A DNA stretch of 64,000 bases from Tetradesmus obliquus (GCA_030272155.1 CP126199.1:3274501-3338500), one strand, 5' to 3'. Positions 44,464 to 57,874 are shown, counted from the first letter of the stretch. The notes: generated by a model from the letters alone, not told the origin. Translations and numbers: made by a program.

Positions 44464-47400
44464 TTAGTGCCCGCGCAGAGCCACGAGCTGCTCCACAACA
44501 TGTGGGTCAGCCAGCGTTGAGACATCACCCAGCTCGTCTTCCTGCTTGGCTGCAATCTTGCGCAGCACGCGGCGCATGATCTTGCCGGAGCGAGTCTTGG
44601 GCAGCCCGGGCGCCTGCAGGACAGCAAGGAGGGTGCAGGCTGGTCAGTTTGTCAATGATTAGGTTGATTCAGTTGCCTATTCGCCTGATGCACGATCAAC
44701 TGCAGCTACATGGCTATTGCAAACGCTGCGCTGCACACTAATAGTGTGATGCCAGGCATGCCATAACATTTGGCGTACTCGTTATCTGCCTTCTCCTGCA
44801 AGCTAAAGTTTTGTTGTCTGCAAGTTTGCTGGTCAACAATGCTGCCAGACAAAGACAACCACCGCCATCATGCCCACCCCCAGTGCAAGCCACCTGTCAT
44901 CACCCATCCCTTACCCACCATGCTCAGCATAGAGTGAAAACAAACAAAACCGCTGCTGCAAACCCACCCAGTGGATGACGTCTGGTGCTGCAAAGGCGCC
45001 GATGATGCCGCGCACAGTGTTGATCAGCTCCCGCCGGATGTCCTCAGTGGGCTCCACGCCCTCCATGAGTGTGACATACGCATAGATGCCTTGGCCCTTG
45101 ATGGGGTGCTCATAGCCCACCACTGCCGCCTCGGCACACTTGGCGTGAGCCACCAGTGCACTCTCCACCTCGGCCGTGCCAATCCTGCAAGCACACAGGG
45201 AGGCGTCAGCACAGCGTGCAGTCAGTCGCAAAGCAGCAGGAAGCGTGCAGTCGCTTTTATCTAACTTCAACACCAGACGGCACGTAATCTATGCATTGCT
45301 GCTGCACCAACACATCAGAGAAACAGCCTCGAAAAGAAAGCGTAACCCACCTGCGGCCAGACACGTTGATGACATCATCCACGCGCCCAGTGATCCAGAC
45401 GTAGCCGTCAGGCACTCCATACCGCATTCGCTGATTGCATTGCCGCACCAAGATAGCAAACAATAAGCCTCAAGAACAACAACCCACCTGTGGCCAGACA
45501 CGTTGATGACGTCATCCACGCGCCCAGTGATCCAGATGTAGCCGTCCTTGTCGCGCCGCGCGCCATCGCCCGAAAAGTAGTACCCAGGGAAAGGCTTGAA
45601 GTAGTTTGTCTCGTAGCGCTCGTGGTCGCCGTACACGGTGCGCAGCGTGGCGGGCCAGGCCTGCTTGATGCACAGGTAGCCCTCGCCCTCGCCCTTCACC
45701 TCGTTGCCCTTCTCATCAACCAGCACAGGCACCACGCCAAAGAAGGGGTAGGTGGCCGAGCCTGCGCACACGACACCACACATTGTAAACTTCCAGTGTT
45801 TTAGTTGCGTCACACGCCTGCACTGCAAGCACACTTACATGCACAAACCCCCTGCAAAGCAGCCGAGCCACCATCCCCCGTGACCAAAACAAAACTCCGT
45901 ACACCTGCCGCGCACCTGGCTTCTGCGCCCATGCGTTAGGCAGCGGCGTAATCATGTGGCCGCCAGTCTCCGTCTGCCACCAGGTGTCCACAATCGGGCA
46001 GCGGCCATCACCCACAATGTCGTGGTACCAGCGCCACGCCTCGGGGTTAATTGGCTCGCCCACACTGCCCAGAATGCGCAAGCTGTCGCGCAGGTGCTCC
46101 TTGACATAAAGATCACCAGCACGCATCAGGCTGCGGATGGCAGTGGGCGCAGTGTAGAACTGCTTCACCTGCGGATTGATGATGATGAGGATGCGGGCAG
46201 CAGTGCATGAGCGTCAGAGCCGCAAAACACATGCATCGGCAGCTGCTTCGATGCATGCTGCAGGGGATGGCACGACCTACGTTGCGTTATCAGCAGCTGC
46301 ATGCAACCGTGCCTGGAGCACGTAACAACTTCACCAGGGGCAGCCGCAGATGATTGCTGCTCTCCGCGGCAACTCCCACCCCGCCACCACTCCCGCTGCT
46401 GCTGCTTATCAAATCATGCAACAAGCAAGCAGCATGCTCACACCTGCTATCACCCCAGATACCCGTCCAACTCACCGCGTACTTGTCCACCACCCTCCAG
46501 CACCTGTCAGGCCCTGGGTAGGTGGGCACGCCCTCAAACACAACCTGGCTGGCGCCCACCAGCAGCGGGCCGTATGTGAGGTAGGTGTGCCCGGTGATCC
46601 AGCCGCAGTCCGCCGTGCACCAGTAGGTGTCCCCAGGCTGCATGTTGAACACGTACTTGGTGGTGGTGTGCGCGTACACCATGTAGCCGCCGGTGCAGTG
46701 CACCACTCCCTTGGGCTTGCCTGCGGGACAGCAACACACATCACGAATGAATGAAATCCCTCATGATGTCACTGGCGGCTGTTAGTGCTGCTGCTGCTGC
46801 TGCGCAGCCAAGAGAACAGCCGAGCTGCGTGCAGCACTGCCGCCAGCAGGCGGACACAGGTCGCAGAATCAAACGACCAAAACATACCACATTTATAACA
46901 CAAATGTAGCATGACATAACACACCTGTCGAGCCTGAGGTGTACAGCAGGAACAGCGGGTGTTCCGCCTCCACCCACTCCACCTCGCAGGTCTTGGCCTG
47001 CTCAGCGATGGCCTCAGCATACCACACGTCACGGCCCTCGGTGAAGGAGCACGCGGCGCGGCCGCCAGCCCTGCAGCACACAACACAAGCCAGTCAATTC
47101 ATAGCCCTTTGTCCGTCACTGTGCTAGTCGGATACATCAATCGCCGACCACTTTGCTCAAACGCTTACAAATGCGATGTCTCTGTGAACAACCAGCAGGA
47201 GGGGGATGAGCAAGGCATACGCCGCTTTCACTTGCTGTGCAACACGTGCCATAAAGCCATAGCTACCACCCAAGCACAGCACACTTGAGCTAGGCGTTCA
47301 TGTACGTGCACAGCATATGCCAGGAGTTGTTTGCCGACACGCCGCAATGAGCCGCAGCAGCACACACCTCTCGTTCTCGTACACCACCACGCGTGGCACG

Positions 47401-50291
47401 GTGTGTCCTGACTTGGCAGCCATGGTGTGTGCTGAGTCAGCGATGGCCTTGAGGTCGATCTTCTTGTTGCCGCGCATAACGCCGCTGGCTGTGATCAGCA
47501 CCTTGGCCTTGCAGTCCTCCATGCGGCCTGTGTAAAGCAATAAGCAGAGGTCCAAACAACTGCATTTAATAGCTTTACCGCATTCCTCGGGCAGCAGCTG
47601 AAGGGTTTATTCACCCATGCGCTCCACCCAACGTGTAATTTTCGACCCAGCAGCTGCTGTGCATCGTCGACAGCTGGATGCCATAGCCAGCTCCTCAACT
47701 GCACCAACAGACATTCCCAGCAACATATGTAGTAGCTAATGCGCTGCTGCTGCTGTCAAGCGTGTGCTGCCCCCAAGCTGCTGCTGCTGCGCGCACCTGC
47801 CAGCGCCTCAGCTGAGAAGCCGCCAAACACCACGCTGTGCACCGCGCCGATGCGCGCGCAGGCCAGCATGGCAATGGGCAGCTCGCAGACCATTGGCATG
47901 TAGATGGACACTGCGTCACCCTTCTGCACGCCCTGGGAGCGCAGGTAGTTGGCCTGTGCAGCAGGGATAAAGAGAAGGACAGAGCCGCGTTTTCAGATGG
48001 CACTAGGCGATGCCCATCCAGATGCTGTGCAACAAAAGCAACCGACAACAACTGGCAGCAGCTGCTGCTGCATCATAACACCAGAATGGCAGACAGATGC
48101 CTACAGCACACCTGCACCCAGTTGCAACCCATACCAAAGTCGAACAACACCCCCATACCATACGCAGCAGCGCCACCCAGACCCGCGCACTTGATCACAG
48201 TCCCTGTCACTTCCAGCAACCCTGCTGCTCCCCCACTCACCAGCTGGCACACCTCCTCCAGCACCTCCCCATATGTCATCTTCCTGTCCTGGTCCAGGTC
48301 GTTGCCCTCCCACAGGAAGCACACGCGGTCGCCGTGGCCGGCAGCCACGTGCCTGTCCAGCGCGTTGTAGCAGATGTTGGTGAGACCTCCCTTGAAGTAC
48401 TCCACGTGGATGGGGCCCTTGCGCACATCAAAGTTGTAGCTGATGTGCTCCTCGTCCCACTGCAGTTTAACAAAGTTTAAGATAAGCAAACAAGACAAAC
48501 AGATGGGGAGGAGAAGCTGGGAAAATGGTGCGTAAGTGACGGAGCAGGGTCAGGCGGTGCACAGAATGGAGAGGTAGCAGGTAGCGTTTGCCTGCCATTG
48601 CTGCTGCTGGTTCTGTCGCCTGAGCAGCCCAAAGCAAACCGGCCATCACAGAGGAGCCGGTCGCCGGTCTAGCACACCACACCAGCAATCACGCAGAATT
48701 CGAGCCATCCCTGACCGTGCTGTATGCCAGTCCCATGTGGCCCCCGCACCTCGTCATCACATTACCAACCAGGCATCAAGCCATAGCAGCAACACAGGAT
48801 ATGTGCCCTCGCACCTGCTTCTCCCAGTGGAACTCCTTGGCAATGTCGCCCCAGAAGCCGTTAGGGTCCTCAATGGAGCGCTTGTACATCTCATCATACT
48901 GCAGCAGCAGCAGCAGCAATGCGGCGCAAGAGCAAGGATGACACACATGCAAGCAAGCCTGCAAGCAATTGCATGCGGCACACCAGCAACAACGCACTGC
49001 AATGGTATGCATTGTGCAGCTCATGTCGACCAGCACTTATGTGAGTTGAGCAGCTGTTGCCATCACAAGTGTGACGGGCGTACATGCACATCCCCTGCCA
49101 CTGCTGCTGCTGGTTGTGATGTAGCACAAAAAGAGGGGGTCCCAGAAGCTCGCGCCAGCCAGCACATGCAGGGCAGCGCCAGCAACCCGCTGACACCACC
49201 TCCTGCTCCAACACTACAGATACACATCAGCACAAAGCACACTGCTGATGTAGAGATGCATGCAGGTACAGCACCACTGACCACACTGAGGTGTGAATGC
49301 ACGCAATGCGCCGCAGGCATACATTGCCGGACACCAGCTACCCAGCACCATGCCGCACCTGCTTCTTGTTCTCCACAAAGGGAGTGAAGTGGGGGTAGCT
49401 CTCAGGCACAGTCAGCGCCTCAGTTGCGGCAGCCTGTGCACGCAGCTTGTGCACTGGGATGGAGTGCAGCGCATCCAAGCTGCGACCCTCCTGAGTCTGT
49501 ATGTGTTGCGTTTGATGCGGGAGCAGGGTTGCACGGCAGGACCAGGGACAGACAGACAGACACAGCCATGGAGCAGGGCACGCAGCAGCAGACAGGATTA
49601 GGGGCGGTGCAGGCGCACGTGGTAAGCTTGCACAACAGGGGCTCGGGACATACAGGTGGGCCATAACAGCAGCAGCAAGCAGCAGCGTGCTGCCTGCTAG
49701 CTTAACAGCGCTGCATTAGGCCCAGCAAGCAAAGCAGACATGTGTCTTGGAACGCTAACAAACCAAACAATGCGAGCCCAGGTTAGATCACAGTGCAGCA
49801 CGTCTTCCGAAATGGTTGTTCAGACTTACTGCTGGCAAGTGGTTGAATAGCTAAGAACACGCATCGTTGAGATACCCGTAATGCTTCATCACGTCAAATT
49901 GGTTGTTTTGCGATGAACTCACTGGCACCACTGGGCGTCCCTTGTTCACCGCAGAGGTGGTGGTGTGGCTGGAGGTGCTGGCCCCGTTGGCCTTGCTCAC
50001 AGCAGCAGCTGAACCACCTAAACATGTGATACAAACGTATTTGTGTCAAGGGCAAGGACAGCAGACAGTGGAAGCCAAGCAGCAACTGAATGGCAGACAC
50101 GTGTATCGGAGATGCAAAAGGGAACCAGCAGGATAATGTTCATAGCTACAGCAGGCACAAGATGGCTCGCTGAGCTCCGAGCTCCAGCATGGTGCTGCGA
50201 TCCACCCAGACAGTGCACCATGCTCACCAGGCTGCTTGTCTGCCGCGCTGGCAGCCCCCTTCTTATGCAGAAGCCCCTTGAACAGATGCAT
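44464..50291 (-). CDS. ACS: Acetyl-CoA synthetase (AMP-forming)
   Basis: Thirteen exons close in phase to 733 aa: 50291-50228, 50017-49923, 49496-49359, 48898-48815, 48459-48241, 47953-47797, 47527-47368, 47070-46925, 46720-46476, 46168-45916, 45761-45488, 45184-44968 and 44613-44464. The enzyme makes acetyl-CoA from acetate, ATP and CoA. Motifs are [24 protein letters not shown], the P-loop [14 protein letters not shown] (~350), [68 protein letters not shown] (cited in pieces of the known family pattern) and the acetylatable lysine region [12 protein letters not shown] in the last exon. The first two exons ([20 protein letters not shown]) were chosen because a GTGAGT donor after PVVP joins in frame 0 to [14 protein letters not shown]. 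Without that splice the second exon would end after a further 24 codons. Confidence 0.96.
45348..45552 (-). repeat. Echo of the ACS exon end [16 protein letters not shown]
   Basis: About 65 exon bases and donor (…AG|GTGGGTT) are repeated with the donor at 45351 instead of 45488, 137 bp downstream and more than 90% identical. Confidence 0.92.
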
Positions 50292-51992
50292 GCTGTCCCT
50301 AGTGCTGTAAGTTAAGGACCGTGAATGAATCAGCCCCTGACTGCTCTAGAACTGCCAAGCAGCCTAGCTCAGCTTCTTCCGACACTATTTGTCAACAGTG
50401 AAAACTTTGTGCAACAATCCAGCATCAATGTGACTTCATAAAAGCAGCTTTCTGGCAATGGCCTGGGGGTCCGGCGCTGAAAAACGCTTACGAAGGATCA
50501 CCCGGTTTGACACCTGTCACTAACATGCTAATGCTGTGCTCCTCCTCATGCATCAGTAGGCGCTAAGTCTTTCTCTTGGGTGGTTTTCAGCTGTTGAATA
50601 GTTAGAGGTCATGACAGGGTGACGTCCGGCGATTTGTCCAATGCTACCCGCGAACACACTGCCAGGTCTTCCTGGCGCTGCTGAGCTCAACTCCTCCGAT
50701 CTGCTGTCGTAAAACACAAGTGCAGAAGTTTACGTCTACGCTGTTGTGCCAGCAGTGTGCACACAAGTTGCCATTCTGCCTCATGATGCGGTAGTCATTC
50801 TGTCCAGATCAATGCCGCCCTGGCTGCCCCTGGAAAGCCTGCTGAGATGTGTTACTAACCAAAGCATGCCAGTATACTCATCAATATGCTTGCCATCATA
50901 GTATGCCGCAGTTAGACTCTGAATATGGCTCCATCTGCATGAGCATACAAACGGACGTGATGATGCTGAGACCATGGAGAAAGAAAATTACACCATCTGA
51001 AGCTGCTGAGCGCCATTGACTGGACACTTGCACAGTACGTACCACTAGTAGTGTACATGCCGCTGGCGCGACACCAGGTCACAATGACTAAGACTCCCAC
51101 AAGGTAGCCCAAGTGTAATGCACTTTCAACCAAGCCGCAGAATTGACGCAGCGCCAGCTGAGCATAGCAAGCTACTCTACACCCTGCACTGCGCCCAGGC
51201 AAGCAGGGACACACCCAAAGGATTGAATTCTTCACATCTCAGCTGCCGCACATACAAGGAAGCACCGGCCCCAGCCCCAAATCCATAGACAACGTGTAGT
51301 TTGCACACACCTGCAGCCAGCACCGATTCCGCACAGAACATCCTTGCAAATACTGCGTGTACTGGTCACACCCATGGCTGGATGCATCTGAGCGCGCCAT
51401 GACAAGCAGTAACGCACATCCAGCGGAATGCGCACAAGGCAACCACATCACCAAGCTCAGTGCTGCATCCAACCAGCCACAGCAGCAGCCACAGAGGCGG
51501 CCGCAACTACAGCAGCAGCTGACCAAACAGCTCAGTACAAAGTGCTTAATGTGACGACTGACATCAGGCGAGGTGCAACTGAAACACAGCACGTGCTTGC
51601 GAGAGCTTACATGCCATATGCAAAGTCTCTGTCAACAGCTGTGAACCAGCGTTTGGTGCTGCTGCTGCCCGCTGAATAGCACAACACATCAGCTGCGCAG
51701 CGCTCCTACCCTGAGCTGCGCGCCACAGGCAGCAGCCTTCTTCAAGGCTGCCAAAGCTGCCAGCACAACCCTGCAGCATGCGCGCATGCATTGTAGAACA
51801 CCCAATCATGCTCACCACACTGCCCATGCTTGCCAGCCTGCAGCAGCAGCGCCCCCACTGCTCGCTGCCGCCGCGCCATGCTGCTCGTGTCGGCTTGCGA
51901 GCCAGAACCGCACCACCGCCAGCTGCTGCAGCAGCCTCACCGCTGCTGCTGCTTCACTGCTGCTGCTGCAGCCTCATCGCCGCTGCTGCTGC
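50292..51992. other. Intergenic between the ACT-repeat gene and ACS
   Basis: No supported exon. It contains the ACS promoter and the 3' UTR of the ACT-repeat gene. Confidence 0.4.
51607..51611 (-). terminator. Candidate TGTAA 3'-end signal of the ACT-repeat gene
   Basis: TTACA on the plus strand is TGTAA on the minus strand. It is about 385 bases past the stop at 51993. A second candidate is near 50986. Confidence 0.4.
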
Positions 51993-53864
51993 TCAGTAGG
52001 ACTCCTCCTTCTCCACCTCAGCCAGCGACAGGTAGTACTGCAGGCTGTTGGTGACCAGCTGCACCATGGGCGGGTTCAGCGGCTCGCCGTGGTACGTCAC
52101 AAAGAACTCGTCCTTGGCCTCATCGCCCATGGTGTCGATCTCAGCGGACACCACATTCACGTTGATGTCCTTGAGCACAGACACAATGTCCACCAGCAGG
52201 CCGGGCCTGTCGCGCGTGGTGACGGCAAGCAGGCTGCAGGAACCGTTGGGCGCCTCCTTAACCTCAATGGTGGTCTGCACCACTGCACGCGCCTTGGGTC
52301 CCAGCGGGTGGGTCTGGTCGCGGCTGGGCGGCTGGAAGGACTTGCCAGCCACCAGCGTCTCGGAGCTCTCCTGCATAGTGCAGAATAAACAGATGCAGTG
52401 TGAGCTGGAGGTTGCGGGGTAGGATGCAAAGCATGATGACTAAGCAGGAGGCAGGTAACAGATGTGTTGTGTGGAGTTTGGCGGAGGATGGCTTAGCTTG
52501 TGTGTGTGCCGGCACAACCAAGTCAGCACTGCTGTGTGGGAGCAGAGCATTGGCAGTGGCCTTATCTGCACTGCTTGCAGGACCTGCACTGCTTGCAGGA
52601 ACTGCATTACAACAACATGATCGACAGACATGATCTGCTCACCGGGTGGTAGTAGAGCATGTTGTTGATGATGGTCATGCGGATCTCCTCCAGGCGCGCG
52701 CTCTTGAGCACCTTTTCGCTGGTGTCAGCATCAGTGATGAAGAAGGTGCTGGCCTTGCCTGGCGACACCAGCGCTGCTTTCCGGATGTTCAGGTTCAGGT
52801 TTTTCAGCGCAGTCACCTGCAGGGACACGCAAGGCCTAGAGCTGAGACCCGCATCTTGCTGAACAGACGACAACTGGTCGTGCATGGGAGGACAGAGTAG
52901 CCCGTGCGCAAGCATAGTGATGTGTGGTTCAAACGTCCATGTCAGGGTGCATGAGGCGCCGTATGGCGATGACTCGTACAGCACATCCACTACATAGGCC
53001 TGCTGCATTTGCTGCATGCGTAACTGTTGTGCATCGATGAGCGTGCCATGCCGATCACATGACTGTCCAGGCGAATATGGTGGCAGCTGCTGCCTGTCCT
53101 GCAACCCGCCAACCGAAACCCTAACAGGCATCAACCTCCTGCTGCTGCTCAAGCTCTGACAGGGTCACAACCATGCTGTCAATAGCTGTCCAGGGCCAAT
53201 TTCTGCTACATCCTGTACACTGCTGCCAATCACTTTTGTGCTGGCACACCCTTGCTGCAGCAGCTGCAGCAGACTGCTGTTGACTGTACTGCCGCTGACG
53301 CCTCTGGTTTACTCACAGTGTCCAGCAGCTCTCCCAGCTTGTCACCAAACTCCACAGTGACCTGCAGAGACACAACGTTGATTCAGCGCTCGGCATGCAT
53401 CAGCTGCTGGTCAGCTCCGAGACATGCCAGAGCAGCACCTACCTTGGTGGCAAAGGGGTCGCTCATGTTGTCGATCTTGACAATAGGCACTGGGGCAGTA
53501 GCAGACTTGTCTGCAGTAGCTGTCGCCCCGTTGTTTGCGGCCTGCAACCTGCAGGAACGTGTCGTTGCTCAACCAACGCCCGACAAGCAGGGTTGTGCTG
53601 TCCGCCCTGGCTGTCCCCAGCCTACCTGACACCGTTGCGCTGCCCGTAATGCACTGAGCTCCTGGAATTGCTGCACGCCGACGAAAAGAAGCATGAGATT
53701 CGCCGGTCACCACCTAGCTGAGGTGGCCAACTTGTGCAGATGGGAAACAGTCGACAGATCACCACACACCTGACAGGAGCTCTGTGAACGCAGGGCTTGC
53801 CAGAGTTGCGGCATGGTTTCAAACTGCTGCACAGTTTGCTGCTGCACTTTGCTGCAAGGGCCAT
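51993..53864 (-). CDS. Chloroplast ACT-domain-repeat protein (ACR11/ACR12-like)
   Basis: Six exons close in phase to 280 aa: 53864-53770, 53670-53626, 53548-53443, 53361-53317, 52816-52643 and 52370-51993. The start MALAAKCSSKLCSSLKPCRN is Ser/Ala/Lys-rich and free of acidic residues, as in a chloroplast transit peptide. The mature part opens with PVPIVKIDNMSDPFATKVTV. It has two ACT domains: about 80-155 (GELLDTVTALKNLNLNIRKA) and about 195-270 (LLAVTTRDRPGLLVDIVSVL, then NVNVVSAEIDT and FFVTYHGEPL). Length and layout match plant ACR11/ACR12, plastid proteins linked to glutamine sensing and glutamine-synthetase control. There is no catalytic domain. Whether it is the ACR11 or the ACR12 type cannot be told here. 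Confidence 0.88.
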
Positions 53865-54374
53865 GACTGCTGCGTGCGGTCTTTGTTGACGGGAACTGCT
53901 AAGGATCTACCCAGCGTTGCTGCTCTTCCAGACACTTGAAACAAATCTCGTTCTGGCCCTCAAATGTGCAAGCAAAGGCATATCCTGGCCATTCTTCTGC
54001 GTCCCAAAACCACGCAACGTGGTCAGCTTCCACGATCGGGAGCGCACAATGGAGCACAAAAAGTTCAATTTAACCATCAAATGATGTCGGAAAAACAAAC
54101 TAGCCGCCTGCTGCAAAGTGGTAGGCTGCTGTCATGGTTTGTACAACGACTGCAGCTTCATCACCAGGATCCCTGCCTGCCGCGGTGTTTCAGCGGCAAC
54201 TTAGCAAGCACACAGCAACATGGCTGCGACTGCGCACGTCCACGACCAGCAGGAGCGCTGAGTACAAGCTGCACCTGCAGCTGCCAACCTGTACTGCTCA
54301 CTGGCACTGTACAGCCTGAGCTGAGCTCCGCAGTGCTGCAGCTGCACGGCATGCGCAGCAGCATGCCCGCTGAC
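53865..54374. other. Short intergenic gap between DRG2 and the ACT-repeat gene
   Basis: About 510 bases between tandem minus-strand genes. It must hold the DRG2 3' UTR and the promoter of the ACT-repeat gene. I see no other feature. Confidence 0.45.
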
Positions 54375-57300
54375 TCATGTCTTCAGGGCGGCCTTCTTTT
54401 CTCTGTCTGCTATCCGCAGAGGCTTGTCACTCGTGGTCTTAAAGCGCCCGCGGCCATCCTCTGCCTGAACCTTTGCCTTTACTACCTGCAAGGGCACGGC
54501 ACAGCATGGCAACGGTGTGCTGCCTGACCCTGCCTGATGGCTACAAACCTAGTCACAGCAAGCAATGCTTTATAGGAGTCAGGCACATTACCCCTCAGCA
54601 GCAGAAACCCCAAAACAGCAAGCACTAGATCATGCAGACAGTGAAGATTTCGATTGCATCTATCTCTCTGAAATACAGCGCCGCCGCACCTGCACCACGT
54701 CCTCGTCAGCCAGCTGGTGGGTGAGCCCCACGCGCTGCGGCATGTGCTTGGAGCTGACACCCCACACCAGCGCGTACTTGAACTCGCGCGTGAGCGTGTT
54801 GTGAATCTGCTTGCACATGGCCTCCATGGTGGTGCCGCCCCTGACAGGCAGCACACGGCACAGCACACCGCACGCAGCACAGCACAGCATACACTTCAGT
54901 GCCTGAGCGCAATGTCAAGATTTGGCCTCCGAGCTGCTGTGCATAAGGCACACACTGCTGCAGGACCCAGCTGCACATACACACCTCCATGCCAGCTGAG
55001 CCTTTGTGAAGTGGAAAAGCTGGAAACCAATAGTCATGTTGTTGCAGCAAGGCGGTCTGTGCATCATCACCCCTCGTCTCCAAGGTTTTACAAGCCAGCA
55101 TGCTGCTGTGCATACGTGGGTACGCAGAAGCAGATGTGGCTGCCTGTGTTTATGTTGCCTCCAGCCGCACCTGTCATTTGTGAGCACCACTGGCTCGCTG
55201 AAGTCTGGCTTGTGGCCGACCTTCTTCGTGTACACGCGGCACTGCGGGGGGGGGGGGGGGGGGGGGCGGCAGCCAGCCAACTTGGAAGTCCATGCAGCAC
55301 TGAGAAGCAGCTCATGTCGGCAGCATGCAGACGCAGCATTCATCACACAAGGCACGACCTCACCAGCGCCATCATGTCGCAGGTCCGTGACAACTGATAT
55401 TGCCGGTGCACTGTCAGTGGTGCTGAAAGCAACTGGCCAGCAGCTCATCAGTGTCATCATGTCCCAGGTGCATCACACACGTAAATGCCAGTGTACTGCC
55501 AATGGTGCTGATGCAAGAGCGCTGACAACGGATATTGGTTCAAAGTAAAGTCCTCAAATGCAAGCACCCAGCCGCTCACAAGCGCCATAATGTCCCAGAC
55601 GCTCCACACGTCACATTGCCAGTCTACTGCCTATGGTGCAAGTGCGCTGACAACGTAATTTGATTCAGAGATAAATTCAATGCAAGCGCCCCGCGGCTCA
55701 CCAGCGCCATCATGTCCCAGATGCGCTCCAGCAGGCCGTCCATGTTGAGCTTGAGGCTGCAGCTGATGGGGATGCTGTTGGGGCGGTGCGCAATCTCGTC
55801 CACCTCCTCCATGCTGCACATGTCCACCTGCAGGTATGCGTAGCACATGTTACATAACAGCATGACTAAGCAGCGTTAAAACACGCCATGGTTGATCAAC
55901 AAAACCAGCACTATACACAGAAAAGCAGCAGAGCACCACACACAATGACAGCTGTGCTCTACTGGATGCTGCTAGCACAGATGCCGTACTGTGGGTGCAG
56001 CAAGGCGAGCTGCTGCAGCAGGCACGCTGCGTAAAGGGGGCAAGCTGCCTCTGCAGGATCCAGGCGCGCGTCTGCCGCACCTTGTTGTACACATAGAGGC
56101 ACTTTACATAGCGCCTGTTGCCCTCAATGACGTCAATGAGGTCGTCCACGCTGCAGTCCTCCTTAAACAGCAGCTGCAGCGGCAGAGCGTGACAGAGGTG
56201 CAGCGACACATATGAGCAACAGCAGCAGCAAGGGCGCAGCATTGACGTCAATGGGACTGTTTGCGCTGCAGTCCTCCTTGAACAGCAGCTGCGGCGGCAG
56301 GCAGCAACAGCCAGCACAGTCAGGCACCACCACCCTGGCTGCATGCTTGCGAGCTGAGGCACCATGTTGCACAGGCAGCACATAGCTTTTGGATTTGGAT
56401 TTACAGCTTAACCCTCGTGCCAGGTCACTAATCGCACAGCGTGCAAGGCGGGCAAAGACAAGCAGCTGACAAGTATAGTCATGGCCCATGCATGCTTGCT
56501 GCAGTGCTGCTGAGCAAGCACCTCGTCCCACCTCGCAGTTGTGTATCTTGTACTCCTGCAGCACGCGTTGGATGAGCTTGTCATCCATGCGCGTCAGCGG
56601 CATGGTGCTGTTGATAGACACGCCGCCGGTCTTCTTCTTTTTGAAGTAGATGTTGGGCGGCGACCTGCACACGGACCAGTGTCATAAAGTAACAGATATT
56701 GTCATTTCGTGAAACACACATTCATAGGAAATTGCTTCAACACTGAGCAGGATTGGGGCTGCAGTGTGTGGTGGCTGGTATAGATAAGCACAATGTGCAG
56801 AGCAAGCTTGCCGCACAGCCACTTGCAGAGGCACCTACAAACACACGCAGGCCACAGGCAGCAGCCACAGGCAGCAGCCACACCTGTTGCGAGGTGCATG
56901 CCCATTGACCCCACAGACACCAGCCGTGCACCCGCCATGCATTGATTTGGCAATTGGTGACTGGCGTCACCTGTTGAGGCGCATGCCCGGCGACTGCACA
57001 GAGCCGGTCGTGCACCCACCATTCTTCACATCGGTAGCGGTGACATGCATGTATATGGACATCGACACGCGCACATGCCGCATGTATATGGACATCGACA
57101 CGCGCACATGCCACAGTAAGCAGCGTCACCTGTTGAGGCGCATGCCCACTGACTCCAGCTCCCGGGTGAGGATCTCCCTGTGGTACCACGGCTTGGTGGC
57201 GTCCAGCACCATCAGCAGCAGGTCGGCAGACTTGCACACCGCAATGACCTGGCAGCAGCCGCAGCATGCACAGCACGTGTCACACAACACGTGTGCAATG

Positions 57301-57874
57301 TGGTGTCAGCCAAGCCTCGGGAGCATGAGTGTTGCAAGCTTTCAACAAGCCTGACCTAGCGCTGGCACAGCACCTGACCATTCCTACATCCAAGCTTCTC
57401 ACCTGCCGTCCTCGTCCCTTGCCCTGCGCTGCTCCCTCAATGATACCCGGCAGATCTAGCAGCTGGATCTTGGCATCATTGTAGTGGATGACGCCAGGGA
57501 TGCAGGTGAGCGTGGTGAACTCATAGGCAGCTGCTTCAGACTCCGTGCCGGTGAGGATGGTCAGCAGCGACGACTTGCCGACAGAGGGGAAGCCTGCGTA
57601 GCGAGGCCAGCAATGAGGCCGCCGCCAGACATCACTTGCCGAATAGTTTATGTACCTGTTGCTCAAACTACTGCTAGAGAGCATTGCACAACTGGCATGG
57701 CATGACTGATGACAAACATTAAATGCAATGTTGGATGAATCTTGAAGCTGCGCTGCTGCAGCTGCCGTTGGCAGCGCTGAAGCAGCTGCAGCTGCAAACC
57801 CCCATGGCTGCTCGCAAAGCTGCTGAAGACCAAGTTGCTTTCCTGCCTGGTCACCATGTTGGTGGTGGTGGTGG

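Noticed and set aside
49851..50291. Separate two-exon gene of 76 aa upstream of acetyl-CoA synthetase
   Set aside because: The second exon has a GTGAGT donor that joins in phase to the next ACS exon, giving a complete ACS. The 76-aa reading arises only if that intron is retained.
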